Part shown: positions 37,785-48,976 of the stretch, one piece after another
How the letters are laid out: each line of letters begins with the position of its first letter
Numbering within the stretch: position 1 is the first letter of the stretch
Assembly (NCBI GenBank): GCA_000613465.1
Contig: BAJA01000005.1
Coordinates: 1 to 64,000, forward strand
Length of the DNA stretch: 64,000 nt
From: Bacteroides nordii WAL 11050 = JCM 12987
GTDB lineage: Bacteria > Bacteroidota > Bacteroidia > Bacteroidales > Bacteroidaceae
Direction: 5' to 3'
The notes under the pieces: generated by a model
Told to the model about the DNA's origin: nothing
Seen by the model: the letters and a program-made list of their open reading frames with translations, nothing else
Databases searched by the model: none
Position numbers and translations under genes: made by a program

Positions 37785-40778
37785 TTAAAATTTAACTTCC
37801 AGTCCTATTGTGTATTGCCTTGAGTTGGGATAGTCTCCTAATGCCAGGTTCGAATCAATTTCCGGATCTATACCAGAGAATTGGGTGAATGTGAGTAGAT
37901 TACGTCCGGTAGCAAATACTCTGACTCCTTCTATGATTTTGGTTTTCTTCAATATGTTTTTGGGTAATTCATAAGCTATAGTCAGGTTTTTTAAACGGAC
38001 AAACGCTGCATTCTCTAAAAAGTAATTGGTGCGAAGTAAATTCTCGCTTGCAGTGCCATAGCGCGGTACATCAGTGATGTCACCAGGTTTTTGCCACATG
38101 CTGAGCATGCGTTTATTCATGTTAACCATATTTGAATTGGTTGGATTTTCTGTAAAGAAGCGATCGTTGTTAATGAGGTATCTTTCACCTATCCATGAAA
38201 AATCTATCATCATGGTTATTCCTTTCCAGCCCAAAGATGTTCCGAAACCACCACTACAGGGAGCAAACATTTTCTTTCCGGTAAATTGCATGTTATCCAT
38301 GGTGAATGTCTTGGTTTTATTACCATTTAAGTCGTAGTACATGAGCGAACCGTCTCTGGGATCTACTCCGGCACATAACACCGAGTAATACTCATTGGGA
38401 TCATGCCCTACTTGATATTTCAAACCATATTGTGGAAACGCCAGTTCGTCCAACCCATTGAACAGAGATTCTATTTTGGTTTTATTATAGTTGAAATTGG
38501 CATATACGCTCCATCTGAAGTTGTTGGTGTTCAAAAGGTCAAGATTCATATTCAGGTCAACTCCGGTATTCAAGAGAGTACCTACATTTCCCATACCGGT
38601 GGAATGTCCGGTAGTGAGTGAGAAGGGTACGTCCATTAGCATATCAACCGTTTTCTTTCGATAGTATTCAATACTGAAATCCAAACGATCGAATACCCGG
38701 GTAGATATACCGGTTGAAAAGTTTTTCAAAGTTTCCCATGTTAAATCGGAGTTACCAACTGTGCCAATGACCCAGCCACTTTGATTATTATAGTTATATT
38801 TGCCGCTACCAGCTACCATACCTAAAGAAGCATAGTTCCCTATTTCTGAATTACCTGTGGTTCCATAACTGACTTTTAGTCGTAAATCATTCAACCATTT
38901 TGTGTCTTTAAGGAAAACCTCATTTTTGATATTATACATGGCTCCAACAGAGAAGAAAGAAGCCCAACGATGGTCTTTACTGAAACGTGAAGAGCCATCT
39001 CTACGGAATGAAGCGTCCAGATAGTATCTTTCGTCATAGTTATATTCTCCACGGAAAAAGTAGGAATTGAATACATACTCGGAACGTGCACCGTCAACTT
39101 TTGCCGATGAAGCTGAAATGGCGGATAATTGGGTTAACCGTTTATCTTCAATACCTTTACCAGAAGCAGAGAAGCCATCTGCATTGTGTATGATTGATTC
39201 TTGTCCGGCTAAAAGTGTCATGAAATGTTTCTTTGCAAATGTATGTTTGTATTCAACTGTGTTGGTGAAAGTCCAGTTGCTTGCTCTTTGAAACTGCTCA
39301 GAGACATTTCCGTTGAATTCATTATCTTCCCAGGGGTAGTTTACTCCTCTGTATTTATATATATATCCTTCAAAAGCTTGTGCTCCTTTTATGGTCAGTC
39401 CTTTTAGCGGAGTTAATTCAATGAATGTGTTTAGGTTGCCTAAAATTCGTTCATTCTTGATAGATGAATTCCGGAAAATCATCATTGGGTTAGTATATCC
39501 TGTTCCTGGTAAGTATAGTAAATCTTCTCCGCGTGACCATGTTCCATTTTCGTTCTCTATGATTTCATAAGGAAAATCGATAGGGCGGCCTGTGCGTGCT
39601 AATATAAGAGGTGAATTAACCCAGGCGCCTTCATTATTGTCCCTGATACCCAGAGTGGTTACATAATCCTGATAGGAAATGGCGGAGTTTACTCCAAACT
39701 TTAACCAGTCTTTCAATTTAGTGTTGAGATTAACCCTGAAGTTCTCGCGAGTCATGCCCGATTGGAATGAGGTTCCTTCCTGATCAAAATGACCTGCGCT
39801 TACATAATAATTTGTAGAACCTGAGGCACCGCTTATGTTCGCATCTATAGAATAAGTAGGAGTGTTATCTCTCAATACATAGTCGGCCCAATCCATACTT
39901 AAACCATATTTTTCTATCTTGGCTTTATCGGCCTGAAACTGTGCATTATTAGCTAAAGAAGGGTCACACATTAATTTAAACTGAATAAATTCCTGTGCAT
40001 TCATCATGTCCTTTTTGAAATCTGGTAATTGGGAGATTCCGTATTGTCCGCGAATCGTAATATTTGCCTTTTCACTCATTTTCCCTTTCTTGGTTGTAAT
40101 ATAAACAACCCCATTGGCAGCACGTGCACCGTAGATAGAGGTTGAAGAGGCGTCTTTCAATACCGTCACATTTTCTATATCATTTGGATTGAGAGAAGTG
40201 AAAACGTCATTTGAAACCGGTGCGCCGTCTAATATATATAAAGGTGAGGTTCCTGCATTGAGGGAGGTGTATCCACGCACTCGCATCGAAGAAGTGGCTG
40301 TAGGTTCTCCCGAAGAAGTGAATACCTGCATACCGGCAACTTGTCCCTGGAGTGCATCTGCAAAATTCATAGTTGGTTTTGCTTCTAATACTTTGTTATT
40401 GACCGTAGAAACTGAACCTACTACCGAACCTAATTTTTTGCCCGTACCGTATCCGATAACTACAACTTCATCAACCAATTGTGAATCCGATTTTAGGATA
40501 ACCTTCATGTTGGGTTTGATTTCGCCTTCGTATGTTGCCAAACCGATGAATGATATTCGTATTTTATGTGCAGAACTTGGAATGTTTGATAAAGTGAAGT
40601 TGCCGTCTGTATCAGTAATGGTCCCCATATCAGTACCAATAATTGAAACGGAGGCACCAACGACCGGTAAATTATCCTCTTCAGAGATTACTACGCCCGT
40701 TACTTTGGAGGTTTGCGCTATTATTATGTTTGTGCCAACCAGCAAACATGTTAATAATAACATTAATTTTTTAATCAT
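37785..40778 (-). CDS. SusC/RagA-family TonB-dependent outer-membrane transporter
   Basis: The 997-residue protein has a signal peptide, a carboxypeptidase-regulatory-like N-terminal domain (about 27-100), a TonB-box/linker region ending in VDEVVVIGYGTGKKLGSVV, a plug (about 120-230) and the barrel, ending with the aromatic residue expected of outer-membrane proteins (YTIGLEVKF). It imports a ligand with SusD. A promoter element is about 45 bp upstream. No sigma/anti-sigma pair or regulator adjoins the locus. Confidence 0.94.
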   Translation of the reverse strand: MIKKLMLLLTCLLVGTNIIIAQTSKVTGVVISEEDNLPVVGASVSIIGTDMGTITDTDGNFTLSNIPSSAHKIRISFIGLATYEGEIKPNMKVILKSDSQLVDEVVVIGYGTGKKLGSVVGSVSTVNNKVLEAKPTMNFADALQGQVAGMQVFTSSGEPTATSSMRVRGYTSLNAGTSPLYILDGAPVSNDVFTSLNPNDIENVTVLKDASSTSIYGARAANGVVYITTKKGKMSEKANITIRGQYGISQLPDFKKDMMNAQEFIQFKLMCDPSLANNAQFQADKAKIEKYGLSMDWADYVLRDNTPTYSIDANISGASGSTNYYVSAGHFDQEGTSFQSGMTRENFRVNLNTKLKDWLKFGVNSAISYQDYVTTLGIRDNNEGAWVNSPLILARTGRPIDFPYEIIENENGTWSRGEDLLYLPGTGYTNPMMIFRNSSIKNERILGNLNTFIELTPLKGLTIKGAQAFEGYIYKYRGVNYPWEDNEFNGNVSEQFQRASNWTFTNTVEYKHTFAKKHFMTLLAGQESIIHNADGFSASGKGIEDKRLTQLSAISASSAKVDGARSEYVFNSYFFRGEYNYDERYYLDASFRRDGSSRFSKDHRWASFFSVGAMYNIKNEVFLKDTKWLNDLRLKVSYGTTGNSEIGNYASLGMVAGSGKYNYNNQSGWVIGTVGNSDLTWETLKNFSTGISTRVFDRLDFSIEYYRKKTVDMLMDVPFSLTTGHSTGMGNVGTLLNTGVDLNMNLDLLNTNNFRWSVYANFNYNKTKIESLFNGLDELAFPQYGLKYQVGHDPNEYYSVLCAGVDPRDGSLMYYDLNGNKTKTFTMDNMQFTGKKMFAPCSGGFGTSLGWKGITMMIDFSWIGERYLINNDRFFTENPTNSNMVNMNKRMLSMWQKPGDITDVPRYGTASENLLRTNYFLENAAFVRLKNLTIAYELPKNILKKTKIIEGVRVFATGRNLLTFTQFSGIDPEIDSNLALGDYPNSRQYTIGLEVKF

Positions 40779-40823
40779 AAGTTTCTTGAGGTTTAATTTT
40801 GTATATTATGCCATTTCTGAATG

Positions 40824-40831
40824 CAAATATA
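40824..40831 (-). promoter_or_regulatory. -7 element of the SusC/SusD operon
   Basis: On the minus strand TATATTTG matches TAnnTTTG and lies 46 bp before the susC ATG. Between here and 41109 no gene is supported. Confidence 0.6.
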
Positions 40832-41109
40832 TTAATAAATATGAAACTAACAATTTTGTTTATGAAGAAACATTGTAATAATAACAAATGGTTACTAAAA
40901 CATCTTTATAATATGTTCTAAAGCATCGGTAAAGCTATCTTTTGTGTGATAGTGTAGTGTTAAATAGTCTAAAACGATAGTGTTTGGGTGCATATTTATG
41001 CATTATTGCTCGTTCTGTGTGGTCTGATTGGAGAAAAGAGGTGGAAAAAGAGAGGGTATATCAGTTGACGGATTGATAACTGAAGTTATGGTTCTTAGGA
41101 AAGTAAAAA

Positions 41110-41164
41110 TTGAGAGTTGAAGATTGCTGTACTATTATGCAGTATGGCAATTTTCAACTCTCAA
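41110..41164. repeat. Long hairpin downstream of ung
   Basis: TTGAGAGTTGAAGATTGC (41110-41127) and GCAATTTTCAACTCTCAA (41147-41164) pair nearly fully around a 19-nt loop. It sits about 20 bp past the ung stop and may act as a terminator. Confidence 0.65.
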
Positions 41165-41186
41165 CTTATAATTTTGGACTAAGTCG

Positions 41187-41849
41187 TCACCAAACGATTT
41201 CTGTTTCTCCGTATGTCTTTAAGTATTCATTAGCTCTACTGAAATGCTTGTTTCCGAAGAAACCATTGTAGGCAGATAGGGGGGAGGGATGTGCTGAGCT
41301 GAGCACAAGGTGTTTATTACGGTCAATGAACGCCCCTTTGCGTTGTGCATAGCCTCCCCAAAGAATAAAAACGAGATGTTCCCGCTCTTCGGCTAATACA
41401 CGAATAGCGGCATCTGTAAATTCTTCCCAGCCACGACGTTGATGTGAACCGGCTTGGTGGGCACGTACGGTCAGGGTGGCATTGAGTAGCAGAACTCCTT
41501 GTTCGGCCCATCGTGTTAGATTGCCGGTAGTTGGAGCATCGGTACCGATATCTGCTTTTATCTCTTTAAATATATTGATCAATGATGGCGGGAAGGGTGC
41601 TCCGTCGTTCACAGAGAAACAAAGGCCATGTGCCTGTCCGGGACCGTGATAAGGATCTTGTCCGATAATGACTACTTTTACTTTGTCGAACGGACAGAGA
41701 TTAAAAGCATTAAAAATCAACTTTCCCGGAGGATAGATGGCGTATTGACTGTATTCACTTTTCACGAATTCTGTCAGTGTACGGAAATAGTCTTTTTCAA
41801 ATTCGGGTTGGAGGTGAACTTTCCAGCTTTCTTCTATTTGTACATTCAT
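41187..41849 (-). CDS. ung: Uracil-DNA glycosylase
   Basis: The 220-residue protein has the family-1 landmarks: VVIIGQDPYHGPGQAHGLCF with the catalytic Asp, LLLNATLTVRAHQAGSH, and SAHPSPLSAYNGFF with the DNA-intercalating loop. It removes uracil from DNA at the start of base-excision repair. Length is normal. It is preceded closely (14 bp) by asnA in the same direction. Confidence 0.95.
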   Translation of the reverse strand: MNVQIEESWKVHLQPEFEKDYFRTLTEFVKSEYSQYAIYPPGKLIFNAFNLCPFDKVKVVIIGQDPYHGPGQAHGLCFSVNDGAPFPPSLINIFKEIKADIGTDAPTTGNLTRWAEQGVLLLNATLTVRAHQAGSHQRRGWEEFTDAAIRVLAEEREHLVFILWGGYAQRKGAFIDRNKHLVLSSAHPSPLSAYNGFFGNKHFSRANEYLKTYGETEIVW

Positions 41850-41863
41850 AGTATGAGATACTT

Positions 41864-42900
41864 TTATATAAGGTGTATGTCAAATGCTTCACATTCTTTT
41901 CTCATGTCTTCGGGCCAGATACTTGCTTGGATTTCTCCGATATGAGCTTTGCGGAGGTAGAACATGCACAGGCGTGATTGGCCGATACCACCACCGATAG
42001 ACAGAGGCAAAGTGTCGTCCAACAGACGTTTATGGAAATAGAGTTCGAGGCGTTGCTCTTGTTTTTCTTCTTTTACCTGGCGTAACAAAGCCTCTTTGTC
42101 AACGCGGATACCCATGGAGGACAATTCTATAGAACGCTGTAAAACATCATCCCATAACATAAGATCCCCATTTAATCCCGGTAAGTCATTGAGCCTTTTG
42201 TGGTATAATCGTCATAGTCGGGTGCACGTCCGTCATGCTTTTTTCCGTCACCAAGTTTGCAACCGATACCTATGATAAATACAGCACCATACTTCTGGCA
42301 GATAGCATGCTCACGGCATTTAGGTTCCAGAGTGGGATATAGCTGGCGGAGTTCTTCTGCATGAATGAAGTGTAACTTTTGCGGTAGGCAAGGTTTTATT
42401 TGCGGATACATTTCGTATACCATATATTCGGTGCGAATCATTGCGGCGTATATGCGATTTACGATTTCCTTGAGAAATTCTACGTTACGTTCTTCTGCTG
42501 TCATGACGCGTTCCCAGTCCCATTGATCTACATATAATGAGTGCAGGTTGCCTAATTCTTCATCTGAACGTATGGCGTTCATATCTGTATAGATACCATA
42601 TCCGGGTTCAATATGATAGTCGGCAAGTGTTAACCTTTTCCATTTGGCAAGTGAGTGTACAACTTCGGCCTGTGCGTCTTCCAGATCCTTGATAGGGAAG
42701 GATACAGGGCGTTCTACCCCGTTCAGGTCATCGTTGATTCCCATCCCTTTGAGTACGAAGAGGGGAGCGGTGACACGACGCAAGCGCAGTTCTGACGATA
42801 GATTCATCTGAAAGAACTCTTTTATCTGTTTGATACCAAGTTCCGTCTGCTTCAGGTCAAGAAGAGGTTTGTAATTTTGAGGTTTTATAAGATAACTCAT
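41864..42900 (-). CDS. asnA: Aspartate--ammonia ligase AsnA (frameshifted in this sequence)
   Basis: The N-terminal part (42900 to about 42193) includes [12 protein letters not shown] and ends in DDYTTKG. Restoring one C at about 42193 (GGC-CTC-AAT) gives [17 protein letters not shown] and joins the C-terminal part [17 protein letters not shown] to [12 protein letters not shown]. The restored protein is about 345 residues, the normal AsnA size. It makes asparagine from aspartate, ammonia and ATP on a class II synthetase-like fold. A promoter element lies at 42926-42933, and ung is probably in the same transcript. Confidence 0.9.
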
Positions 42901-42925
42901 AGGTTTATTATATGTTAATTGTCGA

Positions 42926-42933
42926 CAAAGATA
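42926..42933 (-). promoter_or_regulatory. -7 element of asnA
   Basis: On the minus strand TATCTTTG matches TAnnTTTG and lies 26 bp before the ATG. Confidence 0.6.
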
Positions 42934-43119
42934 GGAATAATATCTATAATATGTATTGCTTTTCGTCTAAAAGAATGTCAATATGATAAAGATTTCCTTG
43001 ATGTCGGTTTCAAAATAACACATTTTCGGAGGCGGGAATAGAAAGAAGAATGAAAAAATGTCTGAAAGATTAGGAAGATAAGAAGTTTTTATCTATTTTT
43101 GTCGTCGCAAATGTAACCC

Positions 43120-43191
43120 GGCTCTGTAGTTCAACGAATAGAATGTAGGTTTCCGGTACCTAAGATAAGGGTTTGATTCCCTTCGGAGCTA
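43120..43191 (+). tRNA. tRNA-Arg (anticodon CCG)
   Basis: A full cloverleaf can be drawn. The acceptor GGCTCTG pairs with CGGAGCT (with G-U pairs), discriminator A. The D stem is GTTC/GAAT, the anticodon stem TAGGT/ACCTA with loop TTCCGGT (anticodon CCG at 43153-43155), and the T stem AAGGG/CCCTT. It decodes CGG as Arg. CCA is not encoded. The D loop reads AACGAATA and the T loop TTTGATT, so position 19 is A and position 56 is T where G and C are usual. Confidence 0.88.
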
Positions 43192-43270
43192 CTTTGAGGC
43201 TGTGCTTTTTTAATGAGCACAGCCTTTTATTTTTATCTATAAAGCAAATGTTCTACTATTGTTCTACAGT

Positions 43271-43993
43271 TCATTTGCGCTTTTTATCTGCTTCTTTATT
43301 TCCTTGTAAGCTGTTGGTAAAGGTGGTCCATCCATCACAAAGAGCTTGCATGGAAGGATACAGAGCATTTGCGCCGGCATCCAGTAATACTTTGTTATCC
43401 AGCGGGCCTGTATTGACTGCTATTGTGAAGATACCGGCTGCTATCCCTGCCTGTACGCCGAGTGGAGCATTTTCTATGACTATTGCTTCGTTGACATTGA
43501 AACCACCTTTTTCGAGAGCCATCAGATAGGGCTCGGGGTGTGGTTTACCGTGTTTTACGTCGAAAGCTGTCACCATCAATTCCGGGTGAAATGTGTTGGG
43601 GAAATTGTGCTCGAGACGGTCCAGTAGTGATCGCTGGCCAGAACCGGTAACTACCATAGGAACTAATCCGGCTTCTTTTATTTTTTGCAATAACTCCCAG
43701 GCTCCCGGCATCGGTTCGGGTTCGGGGAATTTGTTGAACTCTTCACTTTTCTCGTGATAAATGTTTTCTATTTCGTCCGGAGTGGCTTCCCGGCCCAATT
43801 GACGCTGGCAGACAATGTTGATTGTTCCGGCTCCGGTACGACCTTCATGCAGATAGGCTTCTTCGCGACTGAGATTGAGTCCGTGGGCCTGCATTACTTT
43901 ATGCCAAGCTTCTGCATGATAGGGCATGGAATTAAACAGAACGCCGTCCATATCGAATAGTACGGCTTTCAAGTGTATTTCTTTCTGAGACAT
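43271..43993 (-). CDS. HAD-family sugar-phosphatase or phosphoglucomutase-like protein
   Basis: From ATG at 43993 the protein is 240 residues and begins MSQKEIHLKAVLFDMDGVLF, the HAD nucleophile motif DxDGV. The cap domain follows, then VVTGSGQ (motif II Thr/Ser), Lys in VKHGKPHPEPYL, and IVIENAPLGVQAGIAAG (motif IV). It resembles beta-phosphoglucomutase and 2-deoxyglucose-6-phosphate-type phosphatases. The longer frame to 44119 is rejected because its extra residues have no family support and the divergent lipoprotein gene starts there. Confidence 0.85.
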   Translation of the reverse strand: MSQKEIHLKAVLFDMDGVLFNSMPYHAEAWHKVMQAHGLNLSREEAYLHEGRTGAGTINIVCQRQLGREATPDEIENIYHEKSEEFNKFPEPEPMPGAWELLQKIKEAGLVPMVVTGSGQRSLLDRLEHNFPNTFHPELMVTAFDVKHGKPHPEPYLMALEKGGFNVNEAIVIENAPLGVQAGIAAGIFTIAVNTGPLDNKVLLDAGANALYPSMQALCDGWTTFTNSLQGNKEADKKRK

Positions 43994-44060
43994 ATCTTTG
44001 ATACCTATTGATTTTTGTGCTACAAAGTTACGCTTTTTTTGCATATTCGGATATATTATG

Positions 44061-44068
44061 TATTTTTG
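44061..44068 (+). promoter_or_regulatory. -7 element of the 158-aa lipoprotein gene
   Basis: TATTTTTG matches TAnnTTTG, 26 bp before the ATG at 44095. Confidence 0.5.
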
Positions 44069-44094
44069 TGGCATAATCAAGAGAACTACATAAC

Positions 44095-44571
44095 ATGAAA
44101 AAGCTACTTCTTGTATCATTATTACTACCGCTGTTAGTTTCGTGTTCTGGCTCGGCAGAGAGTCCTGTTATTGAAATAACGGGGTTTTTCATTGGAGATG
44201 ATACTAAAGATTATAGTAAAGATATGGCTTCCATGCCTTCTTTGAAAGTCGGCGATGAAATGACTGTTTCATTGAGACTGGATGGAAATGGTGAGGATCT
44301 GAATACGTTTATAGTGAAGGAAGCAGCAGAACAGCTTGGTATAAAAGGGTTTGATTTGCCGGGTGGTGTTTCTTCCGAATCGGATTTGTCGAAGCCGGAG
44401 AATGGCGTTATTACGTTTAAAGATGGGATACAATATACCGAACTGAAGGTAGAGGTATGTGTAAAGACAGTGGCCGATGCGGATGCTATATTGGCTTTTT
44501 ACTTGTCTTCGAAGGCTGAATGTGAAAGTGCCCAGGAAAAGATAGAATTGAAAACGGAGACGAAAAAGTAA
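44095..44571 (+). CDS. Hypothetical lipoprotein (158 aa)
   Basis: The protein starts MKKLLLVSLLLPLLVSCSGS with a clear lipobox. The mature part is beta-rich and acidic, with a central stretch VGDEMTVSLRLDGNGEDLN and a Cys near 120. It looks like a Bacteroides-specific domain of unknown function, possibly DUF5035, but I am not certain of the family. It stands alone between a divergent HAD gene and a converging pgi, with a strong shared terminator after it. Confidence 0.7.
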   Translation: MKKLLLVSLLLPLLVSCSGSAESPVIEITGFFIGDDTKDYSKDMASMPSLKVGDEMTVSLRLDGNGEDLNTFIVKEAAEQLGIKGFDLPGGVSSESDLSKPENGVITFKDGIQYTELKVEVCVKTVADADAILAFYLSSKAECESAQEKIELKTETKK

Positions 44572-44584
44572 TCTTTGAACCGTA

Positions 44585-44635
44585 TATAATATAGAAAGGG
44601 CGGAACTTTTAAAGTTCCGCCCTTTCTATATTATA
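44585..44635. terminator. Very long perfect hairpin between converging genes
   Basis: TATAATATAGAAAGGGCGGA (44585-44604, continuing to 44609) is fully complementary to 44611-44635: a 25-bp perfect stem around a single T, read as a shorter stem and loop in RNA. It separates the lipoprotein gene from pgi and should terminate both. Confidence 0.85.
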
Positions 44636-44644
44636 GCCTTTTAT

Positions 44645-45982
44645 TTATAGCCTTGCTTGTATCGCTTTTGATTCTTCTTCGTATCCCGGTTTGTTCAACA
44701 GAGCAAACATGTTCTTTTTGTATGCTTCTACACCCGGTTGATTGAATGGGTTCACACCCAGCAAATAACCGCTGATGCCACAAGCTTTTTCAAAGAAATA
44801 GAACAGTCCGCCGATGTTATATTCGCTTAGTTCGGGAAGAACAATGCGCATATTGGGTACACCACCGTCTACGTGGGCCAATTGAGTACCAAGTTCGGCC
44901 ATTTTGTTCACTTCATCTACGCGTTTGCCTGCCAGGAAGTTCAATCCGTCCAGGTTAGCTTCGTCCGAAGGTACTTCCAGTTTGTGGTTTACTTTATCTA
45001 CAGAGATAACGGTTTCAAAGATGGTACGTTCGCCTTCCTGAATCCATTGTCCCATAGAGTGAAGGTCGGTGGAAAAATCTACGGCAGCCGGGAAGATACC
45101 TTTGTTTTCTTTTCCTTCTGACTCTCCGTAAAGCTGTTTCCACCATTCGCCAATGTAATGTAATTTGGGGTTGAAGTTTACGAGTATTTCGATCTTTTTA
45201 CCGTTCTTATACAGTTCGTTGCGGGTGGCAGCGTAGAGAGCAGCAGGATTCTCTGCAAAGGGTACGTTCAGCGCGCAAGCCTTTTCCATATCGGCAGCAC
45301 CGGCTACCAGTTTTTCAATGTCAAATCCGGCCACTGCGATAGGTAGCAGACCTACCGGAGTCAGTACGGAGAAACGTCCGCCTACGTTGTCGGGGATGAT
45401 AAATGATTTGTATCCTTCTTTGTCGGCAGTGATGCGTGCTGCACCTTTCTGGGCATCTGTAACGGCTACAATCACTTTCTTTGCCACCTCTTTGCCACGC
45501 TGGTCTTCGCACTGTTTTTTCAAAAGGCGGAAAGCAAGGGCAGTTTCAGTAGTGGTACCTGATTTGGAGATATTGATGACACCGAATTTTTTGTCTTTCA
45601 GGAATTCGGTAAGTTCATACAGATAGTCTTCGCCGATATTGTGTCCGGCGTAGATGATAACCGGTGCGGTTTTCTTGTCCTGTAACCATGTGAAGCTGTT
45701 TGACAATGCTTCGATAACTGCGCGGGCTCCGAGGTAGCTGCCACCAATACCGGCTACGATCACTACTTCGCAATTTTCACGCAATACCTGTGCAGTAGCT
45801 TTCAGATCGGCCAGATGTTCCGGGCTGATAGAAGAAGGCAAGTGCAGCCATCCTAGAAAATCATTTCCTTTACCGGTACCGTTTTCTAGTGTTTCTTGTG
45901 CGGCTTTTACCTGAGCTTCGTAGGCAGAAACCTTTTCTTTAGAGATAAATCCCAAAGTCTTTTCAATGTTCAAACTAATCAT
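44645..45982 (-). CDS. pgi: Glucose-6-phosphate isomerase
   Basis: The 445-residue protein has the SIS-fold signatures: [32 protein letters not shown], and [19 protein letters not shown] His-Leu-Glu-type catalytic region lies near [18 protein letters not shown]. It interconverts glucose-6-phosphate and fructose-6-phosphate in glycolysis. The length matches the short bacterial type. gpsA and lysS lie upstream in the same direction, separated by a hairpin repeat. Confidence 0.95.
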   Translation of the reverse strand: MISLNIEKTLGFISKEKVSAYEAQVKAAQETLENGTGKGNDFLGWLHLPSSISPEHLADLKATAQVLRENCEVVIVAGIGGSYLGARAVIEALSNSFTWLQDKKTAPVIIYAGHNIGEDYLYELTEFLKDKKFGVINISKSGTTTETALAFRLLKKQCEDQRGKEVAKKVIVAVTDAQKGAARITADKEGYKSFIIPDNVGGRFSVLTPVGLLPIAVAGFDIEKLVAGAADMEKACALNVPFAENPAALYAATRNELYKNGKKIEILVNFNPKLHYIGEWWKQLYGESEGKENKGIFPAAVDFSTDLHSMGQWIQEGERTIFETVISVDKVNHKLEVPSDEANLDGLNFLAGKRVDEVNKMAELGTQLAHVDGGVPNMRIVLPELSEYNIGGLFYFFEKACGISGYLLGVNPFNQPGVEAYKKNMFALLNKPGYEEESKAIQARL

Positions 45983-46017
45983 AATGTATATGTTTTAAAT
46001 ATTCTTTTAGTAGTGAT

Positions 46018-46123
46018 TTAGTAGTAAGTAGTCAAGTAGTAAGTAGGAGATGGTTTTACTTACCAACAAGTAGCAAGTACTATCTTCTACTTACTACTTA
46101 ACTACTTGACTACTTACTACTAA
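46018..46123. repeat. Heptad-type inverted repeat between gpsA and pgi
   Basis: The left arm TTAGTAGTAAGTAGTCAAGT (46018 on) and the right arm TACTTGACTACTTACTACTA (46102 on) are complementary over about 35 bp. Each arm is itself made of AGTAGTA/AAGTAGT words of about 7 bp. The middle holds a second set, CTTACCAACAAGTAGCAAG. Confidence 0.7.
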
Positions 46124-46134
46124 GCTACTTCTTT

Positions 46135-47130
46135 TCACCTAAATGAATCTGTCAGCAACTTGATCTCGATCATTGGTGATATACGTTCGTACAGAATGTT
46201 GTAGACTGCATCGAGTATCGGCATATTCACATGGTGGTGTTTATTGATCTCTTTGATACATTTCGTACCGTAATATCCTTCTGCTATCATCTCCATCTCT
46301 ATCTGTGCGCTCTTCACCGAATATCCTTTGCCGATCATGGTACCAAACGTACGATTACGGCTAAAATTAGAGTATCCCGTTACCAACAAATCCCCTAAAT
46401 AAACAGATTCGTCTACGTTTCTGTTCAATGGATGTACGGTGTCGAGAAAACGTCTCATTTCCTGTATGGCATTGGAGATAAGCACAGCCTGGAAGTTATC
46501 GCCGTATTTTAATCCGCTGCAGATGCCGGCGGCGATGGCATATACGTTCTTTAGTACAGAGCTGTATTCGATACCTGATACGTCGTCGCTAATGGAAGTC
46601 TTTATAAAATTACTTCCCAGCCTGCGGGCGAAGATGCGGGCTTTATCCGTGTCCGGACAGGCAATGGTCAGATAGGAAAGACGTTCCAAAGCTACTTCTT
46701 CGGCGTGGCAGGGACCTGCCAACACTGCTATGTTCTCGGGAGGAACGCCGTATTCTTTCGTGAAGTATTCCGATACGATGAGATTGTCGTCGGGCACAAT
46801 TCCTTTGATAGCGGTAATAATGAACTTGTCTCTTATGCGTGTTTTCAGCTTTTTGAGATGAGTCTTCAAATAAGGGGAGGGGGTGACGAAGACGAGTGTA
46901 TCCGATTCCTTCACGATGTCATTGATGTTTGAACTGAAATTAATACGTTTCATGTCAAACTTCACACCAGTGAGGTAAGCCGGATTGTGTCCAAGTCGTT
47001 TAAAGTCGGCTATACGATCGTCACGGCGCATATACCAATTGATAGAGTCCTCTTGTGCAAGGAACATCTTGGCTATGGCTGTGGCCCAGCTTCCGCCTCC
47101 CATTATCGCTATCTTACCGGGTAGTTTCAT
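46135..47130 (-). CDS. gpsA: NAD(P)-dependent glycerol-3-phosphate dehydrogenase
   Basis: The 331-residue protein starts with the dinucleotide-binding IAIMGGGSWATAIAKM, then FVTPSPYLKTHLK, IITAIKGIV, VLAGPCHAEEVALE and the catalytic Lys in YSSVLKNVYAIAAGI. It makes sn-glycerol-3-phosphate for phospholipid synthesis. Length is normal. It lies downstream of lysS on the same strand with an 86-bp gap holding a hairpin, and upstream of pgi. Confidence 0.95.
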   Translation of the reverse strand: MKLPGKIAIMGGGSWATAIAKMFLAQEDSINWYMRRDDRIADFKRLGHNPAYLTGVKFDMKRINFSSNINDIVKESDTLVFVTPSPYLKTHLKKLKTRIRDKFIITAIKGIVPDDNLIVSEYFTKEYGVPPENIAVLAGPCHAEEVALERLSYLTIACPDTDKARIFARRLGSNFIKTSISDDVSGIEYSSVLKNVYAIAAGICSGLKYGDNFQAVLISNAIQEMRRFLDTVHPLNRNVDESVYLGDLLVTGYSNFSRNRTFGTMIGKGYSVKSAQIEMEMIAEGYYGTKCIKEINKHHHVNMPILDAVYNILYERISPMIEIKLLTDSFR

Positions 47131-47136
47131 ATTGTA

Positions 47137-47216
47137 GAAATTAAAGATTGAAGATTAAAAATTAAAGGGAGGAGGCGAGAGATGCCCCTCCCTGTTTAAT
47201 TTCTAATTTCTCATTT
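47137..47216 (-). terminator. Hairpin between lysS and gpsA
   Basis: ATTAAAGGGAGG (from 47161) pairs with CCTCCC and TTTAAT (to about 47200), flanked by further AATTAAA/TTTAATT inverted words. It lies just past the lysS stop and may end that transcript or act as an attenuator before gpsA. Confidence 0.5.

Positions 47217-48976
<1,760 letters not shown>

Noticed and set aside
43993..44119. N-terminal extension of the HAD protein
   Set aside because: It overlaps the divergent lipoprotein gene and its promoter, and adds residues not expected before the DxDGV motif.
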